64,000 bases of DNA from Spirochaetota bacterium (GCA_023443865.1 JAEZST010000011.1:248001-312000), one strand, 5' to 3'; shown: positions 25,317 to 33,921, numbered from the stretch's first letter. Notes: generated by a model from the letters alone, not told the origin. Translations and numbers: made by a program.

Positions 25317-26357
25317 ATGAGCGACGTGACGATAACCCTTACGGAAGAGGAAATGGGCCGCGCGAAAGATATCGCGAAGGGCATCGCGGTAAACGATTCC
25401 CAGGCGATCATCCAGTACGGCGTAGGCGCCCAATCCAAGATTTCGGGCTTCGCGGACACCATGCTCGGCCAGATCCGCAGCCACGACACGGGCTACGTGG
25501 GCGAAAGCCTCACGGACCTGATGCTCAAGGTAAAGGACGTTAAGGTCGACTCCCTCGCCTCGGGACCCTCCGGCTGGCTCGCCAATATCTTCAATTCCGT
25601 GCAGCGCTTCATGGCGCGCTACGAGAAGCTCGAGACCCAGATCGAGAAGATCGTGACCTCCCTGGGAGACGCCCGCATGAAACTCCTCCGGGACATCACC
25701 ATGCTCGACCAGCTCTACGCGAAGAACCTCGAATACCTGAAGGAATTGGACGTGTTCATCGCCGCGGGGCAGATGAAGATCGACGAGCTGAAAACCTCGG
25801 TCCTTCCCGACCTCGAGGCCCTCGTGAAAACCTCGAACGACCCGGCGGACACCCAGAAGCTCAACGACTTCACCCAGTTCCTGAACCGGTTCGAGAAGAA
25901 GATCCACGACCTGAAGCTTTCCCGGATGATCGCGATCCAAAGCGCTCCCCAGGTCAGGCTGATCCAGAACAACGACCAGGCCCTGGTGGAGAAGATCCAA
26001 AGCTCCATCATGACCACCATCCCCCTGTGGAAAAACCAGATCGTGATCGCCGTTTCCCTCCTCCGCCAAAAGAAGGCAGTTGAGCTTCAGAAGGCGGTGA
26101 CCGACACCACGAACGAGCTCCTGACGAAAAACTCCGAGATGCTGAAATCGGGAACCGTGGCCGTGGCCACCGAGATGGAGCGGGGCATCGTGGAGATCGA
26201 GACCCTCAAGAAGGTGAACGACGACCTCCTTTCCACGATCGACGAGACCCTGCGCATCCAGAAGGAAGGCAAGGCGAAGCGCGTCGCGGCCGAGGCGGAA
26301 CTCGCCAAGATCGAAAACGACCTGAAGAACCGCCTGATCGCGGTAGACCGGGGTTAA
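25317..26357 (+). CDS. Toxic anion resistance protein, TelA family
   Basis: A 346-residue cytosolic protein, nearly all alpha-helical with long coiled-coil stretches. It matches the TelA/YceH family (PF05816-type) by the block FNSVQRFMARYEKLETQIEKI, followed by LDQLYAKNLEYLKELDVFIAAG and the C-terminal helix KIENDLKNRLIAVD. The family is linked to resistance to tellurite and other stresses, and to cell-envelope antimicrobials in Gram-positives; no enzymatic activity is established. GGAGG is eight nt before the ATG at 25317. XpaC lies upstream and an SBP/OmpA fusion 28 nt downstream, so it belongs to an envelope-facing module. Confidence 0.88.
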   Translation: MSDVTITLTEEEMGRAKDIAKGIAVNDSQAIIQYGVGAQSKISGFADTMLGQIRSHDTGYVGESLTDLMLKVKDVKVDSLASGPSGWLANIFNSVQRFMARYEKLETQIEKIVTSLGDARMKLLRDITMLDQLYAKNLEYLKELDVFIAAGQMKIDELKTSVLPDLEALVKTSNDPADTQKLNDFTQFLNRFEKKIHDLKLSRMIAIQSAPQVRLIQNNDQALVEKIQSSIMTTIPLWKNQIVIAVSLLRQKKAVELQKAVTDTTNELLTKNSEMLKSGTVAVATEMERGIVEIETLKKVNDDLLSTIDETLRIQKEGKAKRVAAEAELAKIENDLKNRLIAVDRG

Positions 26358-26385
26358 CTGCGGCCGGGACTAAGGAGGCATCACT

Positions 26386-28074
26386 ATGAAAAGAGCGGTT
26401 ATCGGCATTCTGATTCTCGTCGCGGCGATCGCCGTGGGCGTAGGCTATAAATTCCTCTCGGGCGGCGGTTCGTCTGGCTCGGGGGGCTCGAACGGCATTT
26501 CCGGCATGCTCGGCGGCTCCGGCGCGAAGGCGGGAGACCTCGAGTTCGCGACCGTGGAGCCCCTAACCGTGACCGGGATCGGAGGCTACCAGCTCGGTTC
26601 CGTCGATTTGGGCGACGGCAACGTTCCCCTGGTCAGAATCCCGCTGGATACCTGGGGCGGATACGCCGCCCTTTTCGCAGCGAACGGCGGCGCGAAACCG
26701 AGTAAGGATTCCCTCTTTTACAAAAAGGGCAAATTCGCCGTGGAACTCGTTCGCGAGGAAAGCGCCACCGCACAGCTCGAAGGCTACGCCGCGGGCCGCT
26801 GGCCGATCATCTGGGCGCCCATGGACAGCCTGCCCCTCCTCTACGACGCCCTTAAATCCGACAAGCGGGTCTTGCCGAAAGTGCTCGGCCTCTTCGACTG
26901 GTCGGCCGGGGGCGACGGCATCATCGTAAAGGACGTCATAAAGAGGCCCTCGGACCTGAAGGACAAGATCATCCTGACCTCGAGCAATACGCCCTACAGC
27001 TTCATGCTCCTGTGGTACCTCGCCCAGGTCAACCTTACCGCCCAGGACGTGAAGGTCGTGTGGGTGGACGACGGCGAGAAGGCCCTGGACCTGTTCCGCA
27101 AGGATTCCCGCATCGCCGCGTGGGTTTCCTGGACGCCCTTCATCAACGAGGTGTCGGACCCCGCGTCCGACGGCTACGTGGAAGGGGCGAGGCTCCTCAT
27201 TTCCTCCAAGGACGCGAATCAGCTCATCGCCGATACCTACGTGGTTCGGAACGACTTGTTCGCGGACAAGCCCGAGCTGATGCAGGCCTTCGTTCAGTCC
27301 ATGCTCGAGGCGGTAGACCTCGTGGGGCCCGAGACCTTCAACGCCATGGCCGCGTTCTATCAGACCAGCGCCGCCGACGCGAAGAGCATGCTCGACGACG
27401 TGCACCTCGCGAACGCCCCCGAAACGTCGATGTTCCTCGACGATACAAACCCCATCGGGGCCTACAAAATATTCGTGCTCTCCCAGGAATACTACAAACA
27501 GCTCGGCCAGCTTTCCCCGACCGCCTCCTACGAGCCGGAGAGGGTCCTTTCCCGAAAAATCTTAGACGCTGCCCTGGCGACCGGGGCGTTCAAGGGCCAA
27601 AAAAACCTGATAGCCGACTCCTTCAACAAAAAGGCGGCCTTTGACATCGCGGACCTCGAAACGCAGCGGGTAGTCCTCTCGAACGACGTCCAACTCTATT
27701 TCGAGCCGCAAAGGCTGGACTTCAACCTGGCCGACAACACCGCCGAGATGAAGGAAAACGCGCGGCTCCTGGGACGCATCGCCGAGCAGACCGAATTCCT
27801 CGCCACCACCATGCTCAAGCTCGTGGGCCACCTCGACACCGCCAAGGTGGAGGAATTCCGCGCGAAGGGCAACCAGGCCTTTATCGAGGCCAGCGCCCAG
27901 GCGAAGCTCGTCTCGAAAAAGCGCGCCGAGTACGTGAAGAAACTCCTGGTCGAGAAGTACGGGATAGACGCGGACCGCATCGTCACAGAAGGCCGCGGCT
28001 GGGACAACCCCATCGACCCCGAGGACCCGGACAAGAACCGCCGCGTCGAGGTCCAGTTCATATCCCTCGAGTAA
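26386..28074 (+). CDS. Membrane-anchored substrate-binding domain fused to an OmpA peptidoglycan-binding domain
   Basis: A 562-residue two-domain protein. Residues 4-24 are an uncleaved-looking membrane anchor, followed by a Gly/Ser linker. Residues about 55-420 are a periplasmic type II binding fold of the NitT/TauT/phosphonate kind (RIPLDTWGGYAAL, WAPMDSLPLLYDAL, ILTSSNTPYSFMLLWYL, AWVSWTPF). Residues about 430-562 are an OmpA/MotB-like domain with VGHLDTA, KKRAEYVKKLLVEKYGIDADRIVTEGRGW and the Arg-Arg of KNRRVEVQF. No ABC permease or ATPase gene is nearby, so the binding domain probably senses a ligand rather than importing it, while the OmpA domain grips the cell wall. AAGGAGG precedes the ATG. 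Confidence 0.85.
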   Translation: MKRAVIGILILVAAIAVGVGYKFLSGGGSSGSGGSNGISGMLGGSGAKAGDLEFATVEPLTVTGIGGYQLGSVDLGDGNVPLVRIPLDTWGGYAALFAANGGAKPSKDSLFYKKGKFAVELVREESATAQLEGYAAGRWPIIWAPMDSLPLLYDALKSDKRVLPKVLGLFDWSAGGDGIIVKDVIKRPSDLKDKIILTSSNTPYSFMLLWYLAQVNLTAQDVKVVWVDDGEKALDLFRKDSRIAAWVSWTPFINEVSDPASDGYVEGARLLISSKDANQLIADTYVVRNDLFADKPELMQAFVQSMLEAVDLVGPETFNAMAAFYQTSAADAKSMLDDVHLANAPETSMFLDDTNPIGAYKIFVLSQEYYKQLGQLSPTASYEPERVLSRKILDAALATGAFKGQKNLIADSFNKKAAFDIADLETQRVVLSNDVQLYFEPQRLDFNLADNTAEMKENARLLGRIAEQTEFLATTMLKLVGHLDTAKVEEFRAKGNQAFIEASAQAKLVSKKRAEYVKKLLVEKYGIDADRIVTEGRGWDNPIDPEDPDKNRRVEVQFISLE

Positions 28075-28085
28075 GGGGCGCGGAC

Positions 28086-28913
28086 ATGAAAGCATACCTG
28101 AAAAAAAACGGCGTCGCGTTGCCGGTCGCCGTCGCCTCGGCCGTCGTCCTGGCCTCCGCCCTCGCCCTGACCGGCTGCGTGCCCCGGCAAAACGCGGGCT
28201 CGCCGCAGTCGTACCAAAAGGCGAAGTCGGGTTACGTGCTCCGCTTCGGCGACGATTTCCGGCGGGGCATGAACCGGGTCGACGACCTGGGAATATCGAT
28301 CGCCATCGCGGTGGATTCCTCCGGCTCAATGTCGAACGAGCCCTCGTCGGGGGGAGACCCGAAATACGTGCAGGCCGCGGCCGCGCTGCAAGCCGTGGCG
28401 GATTACCTCGAGACCCTCGCGGCCTCTAAGGGCGACATGAAACTCAAGGTCGCCCTGATCCGCTTTTCCGGCGCCGTATCCGTCGTATTGCCCCTCACCG
28501 AGCTCGACGCGGCGGGAATCCTGAGCCTCCGCGAGGCCTGCGTCCCGGAAAACTTCGCTCCGGGTGGAGGGACCGCCATCGGCCTCGCCATGGAACGCGG
28601 TGCCTCGATACTCGCCCAGTCGGGCACGATCTTCAACAGCCTGATCGTGATCACCGACGGGGAGAACACGATCAATCCGGAGCCCGACGAGGTGATCAAG
28701 TCGATTTACGCGAACAACAACGACAAATCGGCCGAGGACGACCCCGTCCGCACGGATACCCAGATCATCAGCGTGATCGGCTTCGACGTCGATTCGCCCC
28801 GCTTCGAGAAGCTTCGGAACCTTGGCGCCCGGGTGAGTTCCGCGGGAAACCGGGAAGAGCTCGGCGCGGGCCTCAAGGATCTCCTCGAGGCGGACATTAC
28901 CAAGCTTGAATAG
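28086..28913 (+). CDS. VWA-domain lipoprotein with intact MIDAS
   Basis: A 275-residue lipoprotein with signal peptide and lipobox LTGC (Cys31). The von Willebrand factor A domain (about 70-260) has a full metal-ion-dependent adhesion site: DSSGSMS (Asp77, Ser79, Ser81), GGGTAIG (Thr) and ITDGEN (Asp). VWA domains bind protein partners through a bound divalent metal, so it is likely an assembly or docking subunit on the periplasmic side. It begins 11 nt after the SBP/OmpA gene and is probably translated from the same mRNA. The combination with XpaC and TelA suggests a multi-protein envelope complex. Confidence 0.88.
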   Translation: MKAYLKKNGVALPVAVASAVVLASALALTGCVPRQNAGSPQSYQKAKSGYVLRFGDDFRRGMNRVDDLGISIAIAVDSSGSMSNEPSSGGDPKYVQAAAALQAVADYLETLAASKGDMKLKVALIRFSGAVSVVLPLTELDAAGILSLREACVPENFAPGGGTAIGLAMERGASILAQSGTIFNSLIVITDGENTINPEPDEVIKSIYANNNDKSAEDDPVRTDTQIISVIGFDVDSPRFEKLRNLGARVSSAGNREELGAGLKDLLEADITKLE

Positions 28914-28926
28914 GAAGCGAACCGCC

Positions 28927-29646
28927 ATGAACGCGCACTTTCTGCTCCACGAAGCCTTCGAGGGCCCCGCGGCTTACGAAACCTGGGCGAGGGACCGGGG
29001 TTACCCGGTAACCCGTACCCGCTTCTACGAAGGGGAAACCGTCCCTGAGGAAATCGACGGTTTCGACCTCCTCGTCGTGATGGGCGGGCCGCAATCGCCT
29101 GACACGCCGAAAAGCGAGTGTCCCCATTTCGACGGGGAGGCGGAACGCGACTTTATCCGCAAATGCGCCGACGGGGGAAAGGCGATAGTCGGGGTGTGCC
29201 TCGGCGCGCAGATCCTCGGGGAGGCCTTCGGGGCCCGTTACGGCCATAGCCCGGAAAAAGAGATCGGCAAGTTTCCCGTCACCCTGACCGAGGCGGGTCT
29301 GGCCGACCCCTTCGTGGGCCATTTCGGGAGAACGTTCGAAACCGGCCACTGGCACGCCGACATGCCGGGGCTCGCCGACGATTCCGTCGTGCTCGCCTAC
29401 AGCGCGGGCTGCCCGCGCCAAATCGTCCGTTACGCCCCTTTCGCCTACGGCTTCCAATGCCACCTGGAATTCACGAAATCCGATATCGAGGGACTCATCG
29501 CGAACTCGGGGAATGCCCTGCGCGAGCCCATCGCCGACAAATTCGTCCAAGGCGCGGACGAACTGAGGAGGCACGATTACGCGGAAATGAACGAAAAGTT
29601 ATTCGCCTTCCTCGATAGGCTTACCGCCGCTTATTCGGCCCGTTAG
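28927..29646 (+). CDS. Class I glutamine amidotransferase (GuaA-N-terminal-like)
   Basis: A 239-residue stand-alone GATase1 domain that hydrolyses glutamine or a gamma-glutamyl compound. The nucleophile elbow is VGVCLGAQ (Cys91) and the His-Glu pair is in GFQCHLEFT (about 178-180), so the triad is complete. The early segment LLVVMGGPQSPDT is the usual oxyanion strand. No synthetase domain is present, so it is not GMP synthase itself; it fits the broad group annotated as type 1 glutamine amidotransferase. The start at 28927 has AGGAAG upstream, 13 nt after the VWA stop, so it may be part of the same operon, though its role there is unclear. Confidence 0.87.
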   Translation: MNAHFLLHEAFEGPAAYETWARDRGYPVTRTRFYEGETVPEEIDGFDLLVVMGGPQSPDTPKSECPHFDGEAERDFIRKCADGGKAIVGVCLGAQILGEAFGARYGHSPEKEIGKFPVTLTEAGLADPFVGHFGRTFETGHWHADMPGLADDSVVLAYSAGCPRQIVRYAPFAYGFQCHLEFTKSDIEGLIANSGNALREPIADKFVQGADELRRHDYAEMNEKLFAFLDRLTAAYSAR

Positions 29647-29722
29647 GCGCCGAAAATAAGCGGCGACAATTGAGGACGAGGGGGGTGCCGGAAAAGACCG
29701 AGGTTCCGGCGCGGCGCGGGGC

Positions 29723-29782
29723 TACCTACCGGTAGGTAACAACCATGGCTAACAAGGCGAGGGTTACCGACCGGTAGGTAGG
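29723..29782. repeat. Diverged copy of the paired palindromic element
   Basis: A perfect 16-bp palindrome TACCTACCGGTAGGTA (29723-29738) and a second site TTACCGACCGGTAGGTA (from 29764) are joined by a linker containing GCTAACAAGG. The linker resembles that of the 73-nt elements at 31839 and 44706 but has more changes. Confidence 0.85.
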
Positions 29783-29888
29783 CTGACCAACTCCCGCGCG
29801 CCGGAGCCGAGGCTTTGGAGGCAGGGGGGACCGTTCCCGTTCCGCGCAACGGCAAGCGGGACAACGAAACAAGAACGAAATAAACGCG

Positions 29889-29897
29889 CCCCCCCCC
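29889..29897 (+). repeat. Homopolymeric tract of nine C
   Basis: A G-free run of nine C lies 64 nt before the start of the ECF sigma factor gene. Tracts like this can change length by slipped-strand pairing. It is directly followed by TCCAAATTTTTATTGG. Confidence 0.8.
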
Positions 29898-29960
29898 TCC
29901 AAATTTTTATTGGACGTACGCACAAATTAACGCGTCCTGAGCGTCTGTATAGGTGAAGAT

Positions 29961-30491
29961 ATGGAACACGCCCTGACGAACGCAATTGAGCGCGAACGGC
30001 CGAGGTTGCTCGCCTGGATGAGCCGCCGGATCGACGCGGAAGAGGCGGAAGACGCCCTGCAGGACATTCTCGTGAAGTCGCTCCTCAATCTCGATTCGCT
30101 CGAGGGGGTCAGGGACGTCACGGCCTGGATCTGGCGCTCCGCGAGAAACGCGGTAATCGACCGGTGGCGCAAGCGGAAGCGCCGGCACGGGGCGGCAAGA
30201 CCCGATTCCGGCGAAGCGAGGGACGATTCCTTCGATTCGATCGTGGACGAGAGGCTGGCTTCGGTTGAGGACGCCCTGGAGGCGCGCGATTTGCTCGAGG
30301 GCCTGACGGAGGCGATAAAGGCGCTTCCGGCCGAGCAGCGGGAGGTCGTGACGGCCCAATGCCTGCGGGGCGAGACGTTCCAATCCATCGCGGACAGGAC
30401 GGGGATTTCGATCGATACCCTCGCGGCGCGGAAGCGCTACGCCCTCGCGAGGCTACGAAAATCCCTGGCGGAATCCGGATGGGACGAATGA
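29961..30491 (+). CDS. ECF-type RNA polymerase sigma factor
   Basis: A 176-residue sigma factor with only regions 2 and 4. Region 2 (about 10-75) contains EDALQDILVKSLLNLDSLEGVRDVTAWIWRSARN, marking the core-binding and -10 recognition helices, followed by DRWRKRKRR. Region 4 (about 110-170) has LPAEQREVV, then the helix-turn-helix FQSIADRTGISIDTLAARKRYAL that reads the -35. The next gene, 16 nt on, encodes a small membrane protein, a pairing seen in other phyla and possibly a regulator. Its target promoters are unknown. A C9 tract lies upstream. Confidence 0.88.
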   Translation: MEHALTNAIERERPRLLAWMSRRIDAEEAEDALQDILVKSLLNLDSLEGVRDVTAWIWRSARNAVIDRWRKRKRRHGAARPDSGEARDDSFDSIVDERLASVEDALEARDLLEGLTEAIKALPAEQREVVTAQCLRGETFQSIADRTGISIDTLAARKRYALARLRKSLAESGWDE

Positions 30492-30507
30492 CTACGGAGG
30501 TAATAGG

Positions 30508-30906
30508 ATGAAACCCGATTTTGACGATGACGGTAACCGCGGCAGGTGGTATAGCCGCTTTTCGCCCCTGGCGATAGCGGGCATGGTGATCGGCGGCTTG
30601 GCCCTCGCGGTGCTTTTCGCCTTCCTTTTCGGCTGGCTGGTGATGATCCTGTGGAACTGGCTCATGCCCGAGATTTTCGGCCTTCCCGCGATTTCGTACT
30701 GGCAGGGATGGGGCCTGGTGCTGCTGTCGCACATCCTGTTAAAGGGCGGCTCCGGCGGCGGCGGCGGTGGCCACGGGCGCGGAAAGCGGCACGGCAAACG
30801 GGGCAAGTGGGATTGCGAGGGCGGCAATGTCTGGCGCGAGGTTAAGGAAGAGATCGCCAAGGAAGTGGACGGGGCGATCAGGGAAGAAACGAATAAGGGC
30901 GAATGA
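30508..30906 (+). CDS. Small membrane protein paired with the ECF sigma factor
   Basis: A 132-residue protein with two membrane helices (about 22-47 and 62-82), a Gly6 linker plus a basic stretch (about 83-105) and an acidic amphipathic C-terminus (EVKEEIAKEVDGAIREE). The segment LMPEIFGLPAISYWQGWGLVLLSHILL is a recurrent motif in small proteins encoded next to ECF sigma genes; it is quoted here only to locate residues 53-79. There is no zinc-finger anti-sigma motif. By position it could tether or restrain the sigma factor, but that is inference. A strong terminator follows. Confidence 0.7.
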   Translation: MKPDFDDDGNRGRWYSRFSPLAIAGMVIGGLALAVLFAFLFGWLVMILWNWLMPEIFGLPAISYWQGWGLVLLSHILLKGGSGGGGGGHGRGKRHGKRGKWDCEGGNVWREVKEEIAKEVDGAIREETNKGE

Positions 30907-30976
30907 CGACGCGGTCTTCCCCGGGTGCATAGGGCGCGGGCGCATTGGGCGCCGGCGATAACGTGACGCGAGACAG

Positions 30977-31016
30977 AAAAGGCTGCGCCGGAACGAACTC
31001 CGGGCAGCCTTTTTTT
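30977..31016 (+). terminator. Strong intrinsic terminator after the sigma-factor pair
   Basis: AAAAGGCTGC (30977-30986) and GCAGCCTTTTTTT (31004-31016) form the outer stem, with an inner CCGGA/TCCGG stem and a short loop. A seven-T tail makes this a textbook terminator. Confidence 0.93.
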
Positions 31017-31082
31017 GGTGGGGAACCTCTCCCGCTGACAGGAACAACCCCGTACCGAAAGCGGGTCATCCCGCGAGCGTAA

Positions 31083-31706
31083 TTACTTTTTTACCGGTCC
31101 GAGGGGGAGGACGACCTTGCCGTACACCTCGTTGAGTACCTGGGCGAGGGAGCCGTAAAAGGCGGAGAAACCGCAGAAAAGGCCGATCCAGCCGGAGGCG
31201 AGGCCCACGGCATGGCTCGCGGCTTCCGACCCGGCGGCGCCGAGGAAGTCGCGGAGGGCGAGGCCGAAGAAGAGAAGCGTGAGGCTGCCGAATACTGTTT
31301 GCAGCATGCGGTTAAGCCTGAGGGTGCCGAAGAACATGCCGAGGGTGAAGAGCCCCCACATTCCCAGGAAAAAGCCCATGTCCAGCTCTCCCGAGGGATT
31401 CGCGATTCCGCCGAGCTTCGGGAGGGTCCAGATCGCCACGAGGGCCATCCAGAAGAAGCCGTAGGCGGTGAAGGCGGTGGCGCCGAAGGTGTTGTTCTTT
31501 TTCCATTCCTGAACGCCGGCGATTACCTGGGCGAGGCCGCCGACGAAGATGCCCATGCCCATAATCGCGCTGTTCAGCGGATAAACGCCCGCGTTATGCA
31601 GGTTTAAAAGCACGGTGGTCATGCCGAAGCCAAGGAGCCCGAGGGGCGCGGGATTCGCGGTAGTGTCGGCGACCTTTACGGCGCCTTCTGCGGAAGGATT
31701 GCTCAT
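31083..31706 (-). CDS. satP: Acetate/succinate transporter (SatP/GPR1-FUN34-YaaH family)
   Basis: A 207-residue inner-membrane protein with six helices that moves acetate, and perhaps succinate, across the membrane. The family N-terminal signature is clear (NPAPLGLLGFGMTTVLLNLHNAG at about 18-40, only marking the NPAPLGL motif), followed by GMGIFVGGLAQVIAGVQEW and NTFGATAFTAYGFFW, both near-invariant in SatP/AceTr proteins. The length matches the family. AAGGA precedes the ATG at 31706. It stands alone between a terminator and a repeat element. Confidence 0.92.
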   Translation of the reverse strand: MSNPSAEGAVKVADTTANPAPLGLLGFGMTTVLLNLHNAGVYPLNSAIMGMGIFVGGLAQVIAGVQEWKKNNTFGATAFTAYGFFWMALVAIWTLPKLGGIANPSGELDMGFFLGMWGLFTLGMFFGTLRLNRMLQTVFGSLTLLFFGLALRDFLGAAGSEAASHAVGLASGWIGLFCGFSAFYGSLAQVLNEVYGKVVLPLGPVKK

Positions 31707-31838
31707 GTGATTCCTTATATTCTCTATTCCCGGAACCCTTCGGGGGGCGCGCAGGTCCCACCGTTATGCGCGGGCATCCGGATCAGGGATTATGCCCGTA
31801 AAAGAGAGGGAAACGCAATGCCCGATTGTGGTGTTTCC

Positions 31839-31911
31839 CTTGTCTACTTACCGGTCGGTAGCAACCCAAGCTAACAAAGCAAGGTTACCGCCCGGTAGGT
31901 AAGGCCATGAC
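31839..31911. repeat. 73-nt paired palindromic element, copy 1
   Basis: Starts CTTGTCTACTTACC and ends GGCCATGAC. It holds TACTTACCGGTCGGTA (31845-31860) and TTACCGCCCGGTAGGTAA (31885-31902), arranged as an inverted pair around a linker with GCTAACAAAGC. The whole can fold into one long hairpin or two short ones. Length and ends match the two copies at 44706 and 44834. Confidence 0.9.
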
Positions 31912-31941
31912 GCCACCGGCCCGTCGTACCGACTTCGACCT

Positions 31942-33921
31942 TTACCACTGAAGGACGGTCCCGATCTCGGTTTCCCCGGCGGCGCGGTCGAACGCGACGA
32001 CGGAACCGAAGCCCGTGCAGCCGTCGGCGAGGAAGGTATCCGTCGGGCTCGCGAATTCGCGGTGGGCGATAACGACCGTCCATTCGCGCGCGCCCTGGCG
32101 GATCGTCAGGGCCTCGACCTGGTCCGGCGGGAAGGGAATATTCTTGAAGTTTGACCGGGTCGGGACCATCCTCGATTCGGCCCGTTCCCCGAGGGAGACG
32201 ACCGTGAAGAGGCTCGCGAAGCCCGCGGCCCCGAAGGAAGAGACGAGGGTTTCGTTTTCCGCGGCAAGGTTGTAGTGCCGGGAGAGCCGGGATTTTTCCA
32301 CCCTCGAATCGAGGCCGCCGAAGGCCGTGAGGGGCTCGATAAAGACCTCGTTCAATCTACTCTTCCAACGGGCGGCGACGCCTTCCAGGGTAACGCTTCC
32401 GGAGTCGTTAAAATGAAGCCGGCTCTCGTACACGTGACCGCCCGTGCCGTGGAAGGCGTCGGCGACGACGTACAGGGAAGGAGAGAGGCACGCGATCCGA
32501 CGGTTTACGTAGACGCTTCCCTTCGCCGAGTTCACGTAGCCGAGATGGCCGCCTTCCAGCAGGGCATAACCATTCTTTTGCCGGGCAAAGCGGTTTACCG
32601 CGCGGTTGAGCCCGGAACATTCCCAGCTGTCCATGCATTCGTAAAAGTTCTCCCCGTCCACGAGGCAGGTATTGTGGGCCGAAGAATCCTTGAACTCGTA
32701 GCGGTCCTTGCCCGCCACGTAGGTGTACCGGCCCGAATCTACGAGGATATCCTCGCCGTTGGCGTAGAGGTCGAAATGGAGCTGGTCCGAGTGCCCGTGA
32801 CCCGCGCCGAGGGTGCCCGCGTGAAAGTGCAGGAAGGTCGCGTCGGGCCCCCAGGAACTGCGGAGGGCGTAATTACCCGAGTCGTTGAGCGCGACGAGGG
32901 TAGAGGCCGGCGCCGTGGCCGGAATGGTTTCATATTCCCGGACTGCCGCGATGCCGAGGTCCCACGCGCAGTCGAAATCGAGGGAGCCGTACCCCGCGTT
33001 TTTCAGCTCCCCGTCGCGCCAGAGATAGGCGCCCTTGGAGAGGATGTCACGGGCGTCGATATCGTCGCTGTCGCCCATGCACAGCTCGTTGCCGTCGGGC
33101 TTCACCCAGCAGAGGTTGGCGCGGCAGAGGTCTCGGGTTTTCCGCTCGATGATTTCCGGAAGCTCGATCCCGTTCCGCCGCGCGAGGATCACCGCGTCGA
33201 GGTAATCGTGGGTCACCTCGTTATGGTACATGGGGCTCTGTTCCCAGTGGGACCCGTCGTCGTATACCTGCATCTCGATCTCGAGGGCGAGGCGGCGGAT
33301 CGACTCTTCGCGCCAACGCGCGGTTTGACCGTTTTGGGGAAGGTAAACCGAGGCGACGAAAAGGCCGTGGTTCGCGAGCACGCCCCAGTTGCTCATCAGG
33401 TTGTAGCTGTTCCACGTGCCCATGATGAACTCGGCGTGCTCGGTCACGCTCTGCCGGAAGAGCTCGCGCGCTTCCGCGGAGAGCGAGGGGCTGTCGTCGA
33501 AATAGGCCATGGCCTTGCACCAATATTCCAGGCGAAGCCCCGCCTCGATGGAACGCCAGGCCCGGGCGCATTTCGGGTCGTCGCGCCGTACGTGCCCAAT
33601 CCAGTGAACGACCTGTTCGGCGAAGGCGGCGGCGTATTTTTCGTCCTTGGTCATGGCGTAGGCCTGGCCGAGGCATATCCAAAACCGCATGCGGTTCAGG
33701 GCGAAGACCCACTCGGGATCGTCCTTGGGCATGTGGAGCCAGTCTATCTCGCCGACGAAGCTCACGGCCTCGTAGGTGCGCTCCATGTCCCAGCGCAGGT
33801 TGAATAGGAATTTCCTGTTTACCGCGTCGTCGGCCACGGAGATAACCTCGCGGGCCGCGTCGGGGCAGTTATCGATGACATAGGACGCGATGGCGTCCCG
33901 GTCGTCCATGAAAAAGCGCAT
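31942..33921 (-). CDS. Heparinase II/III family polysaccharide lyase (copy 1)
   Basis: A 659-residue lyase for acidic polysaccharides. The N-terminal part (about 1-330) is an alpha/alpha toroid with ARAWRSIEAGLR and NSYNLMSNWGVLANHG; the C-terminal part (about 345-659) is the heparinase II/III-like beta-sandwich with GHGHSDQLHFDLYANG, LVDSGRYTY and SSAHNT, in which the His and Tyr residues expected for beta-elimination are present. No signal peptide is visible, so it probably acts on imported oligosaccharides in the cytoplasm. CGGAGG precedes the ATG at 33921. It starts ten nt after the GH88 gene, and lyase plus GH88 is the classic pair for degrading uronate-containing glycans. Confidence 0.9.
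   Translation of the reverse strand: MRFFMDDRDAIASYVIDNCPDAAREVISVADDAVNRKFLFNLRWDMERTYEAVSFVGEIDWLHMPKDDPEWVFALNRMRFWICLGQAYAMTKDEKYAAAFAEQVVHWIGHVRRDDPKCARAWRSIEAGLRLEYWCKAMAYFDDSPSLSAEARELFRQSVTEHAEFIMGTWNSYNLMSNWGVLANHGLFVASVYLPQNGQTARWREESIRRLALEIEMQVYDDGSHWEQSPMYHNEVTHDYLDAVILARRNGIELPEIIERKTRDLCRANLCWVKPDGNELCMGDSDDIDARDILSKGAYLWRDGELKNAGYGSLDFDCAWDLGIAAVREYETIPATAPASTLVALNDSGNYALRSSWGPDATFLHFHAGTLGAGHGHSDQLHFDLYANGEDILVDSGRYTYVAGKDRYEFKDSSAHNTCLVDGENFYECMDSWECSGLNRAVNRFARQKNGYALLEGGHLGYVNSAKGSVYVNRRIACLSPSLYVVADAFHGTGGHVYESRLHFNDSGSVTLEGVAARWKSRLNEVFIEPLTAFGGLDSRVEKSRLSRHYNLAAENETLVSSFGAAGFASLFTVVSLGERAESRMVPTRSNFKNIPFPPDQVEALTIRQGAREWTVVIAHREFASPTDTFLADGCTGFGSVVAFDRAAGETEIGTVLQW

Larger units (their letters stand above)
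29647..29960. other. Intergenic region with paired palindromes and a C9 tract
   Basis: Contains the diverged repeat pair at 29723-29782, a run of nine C (29889-29897) and the region in front of the sigma factor gene. No gene, tRNA or clear terminator is visible. TATAGG ends seven nt before the sigma-factor ATG but overlaps a possible Shine-Dalgarno sequence (AGGTGAAG), so no promoter is called. Confidence 0.6.
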
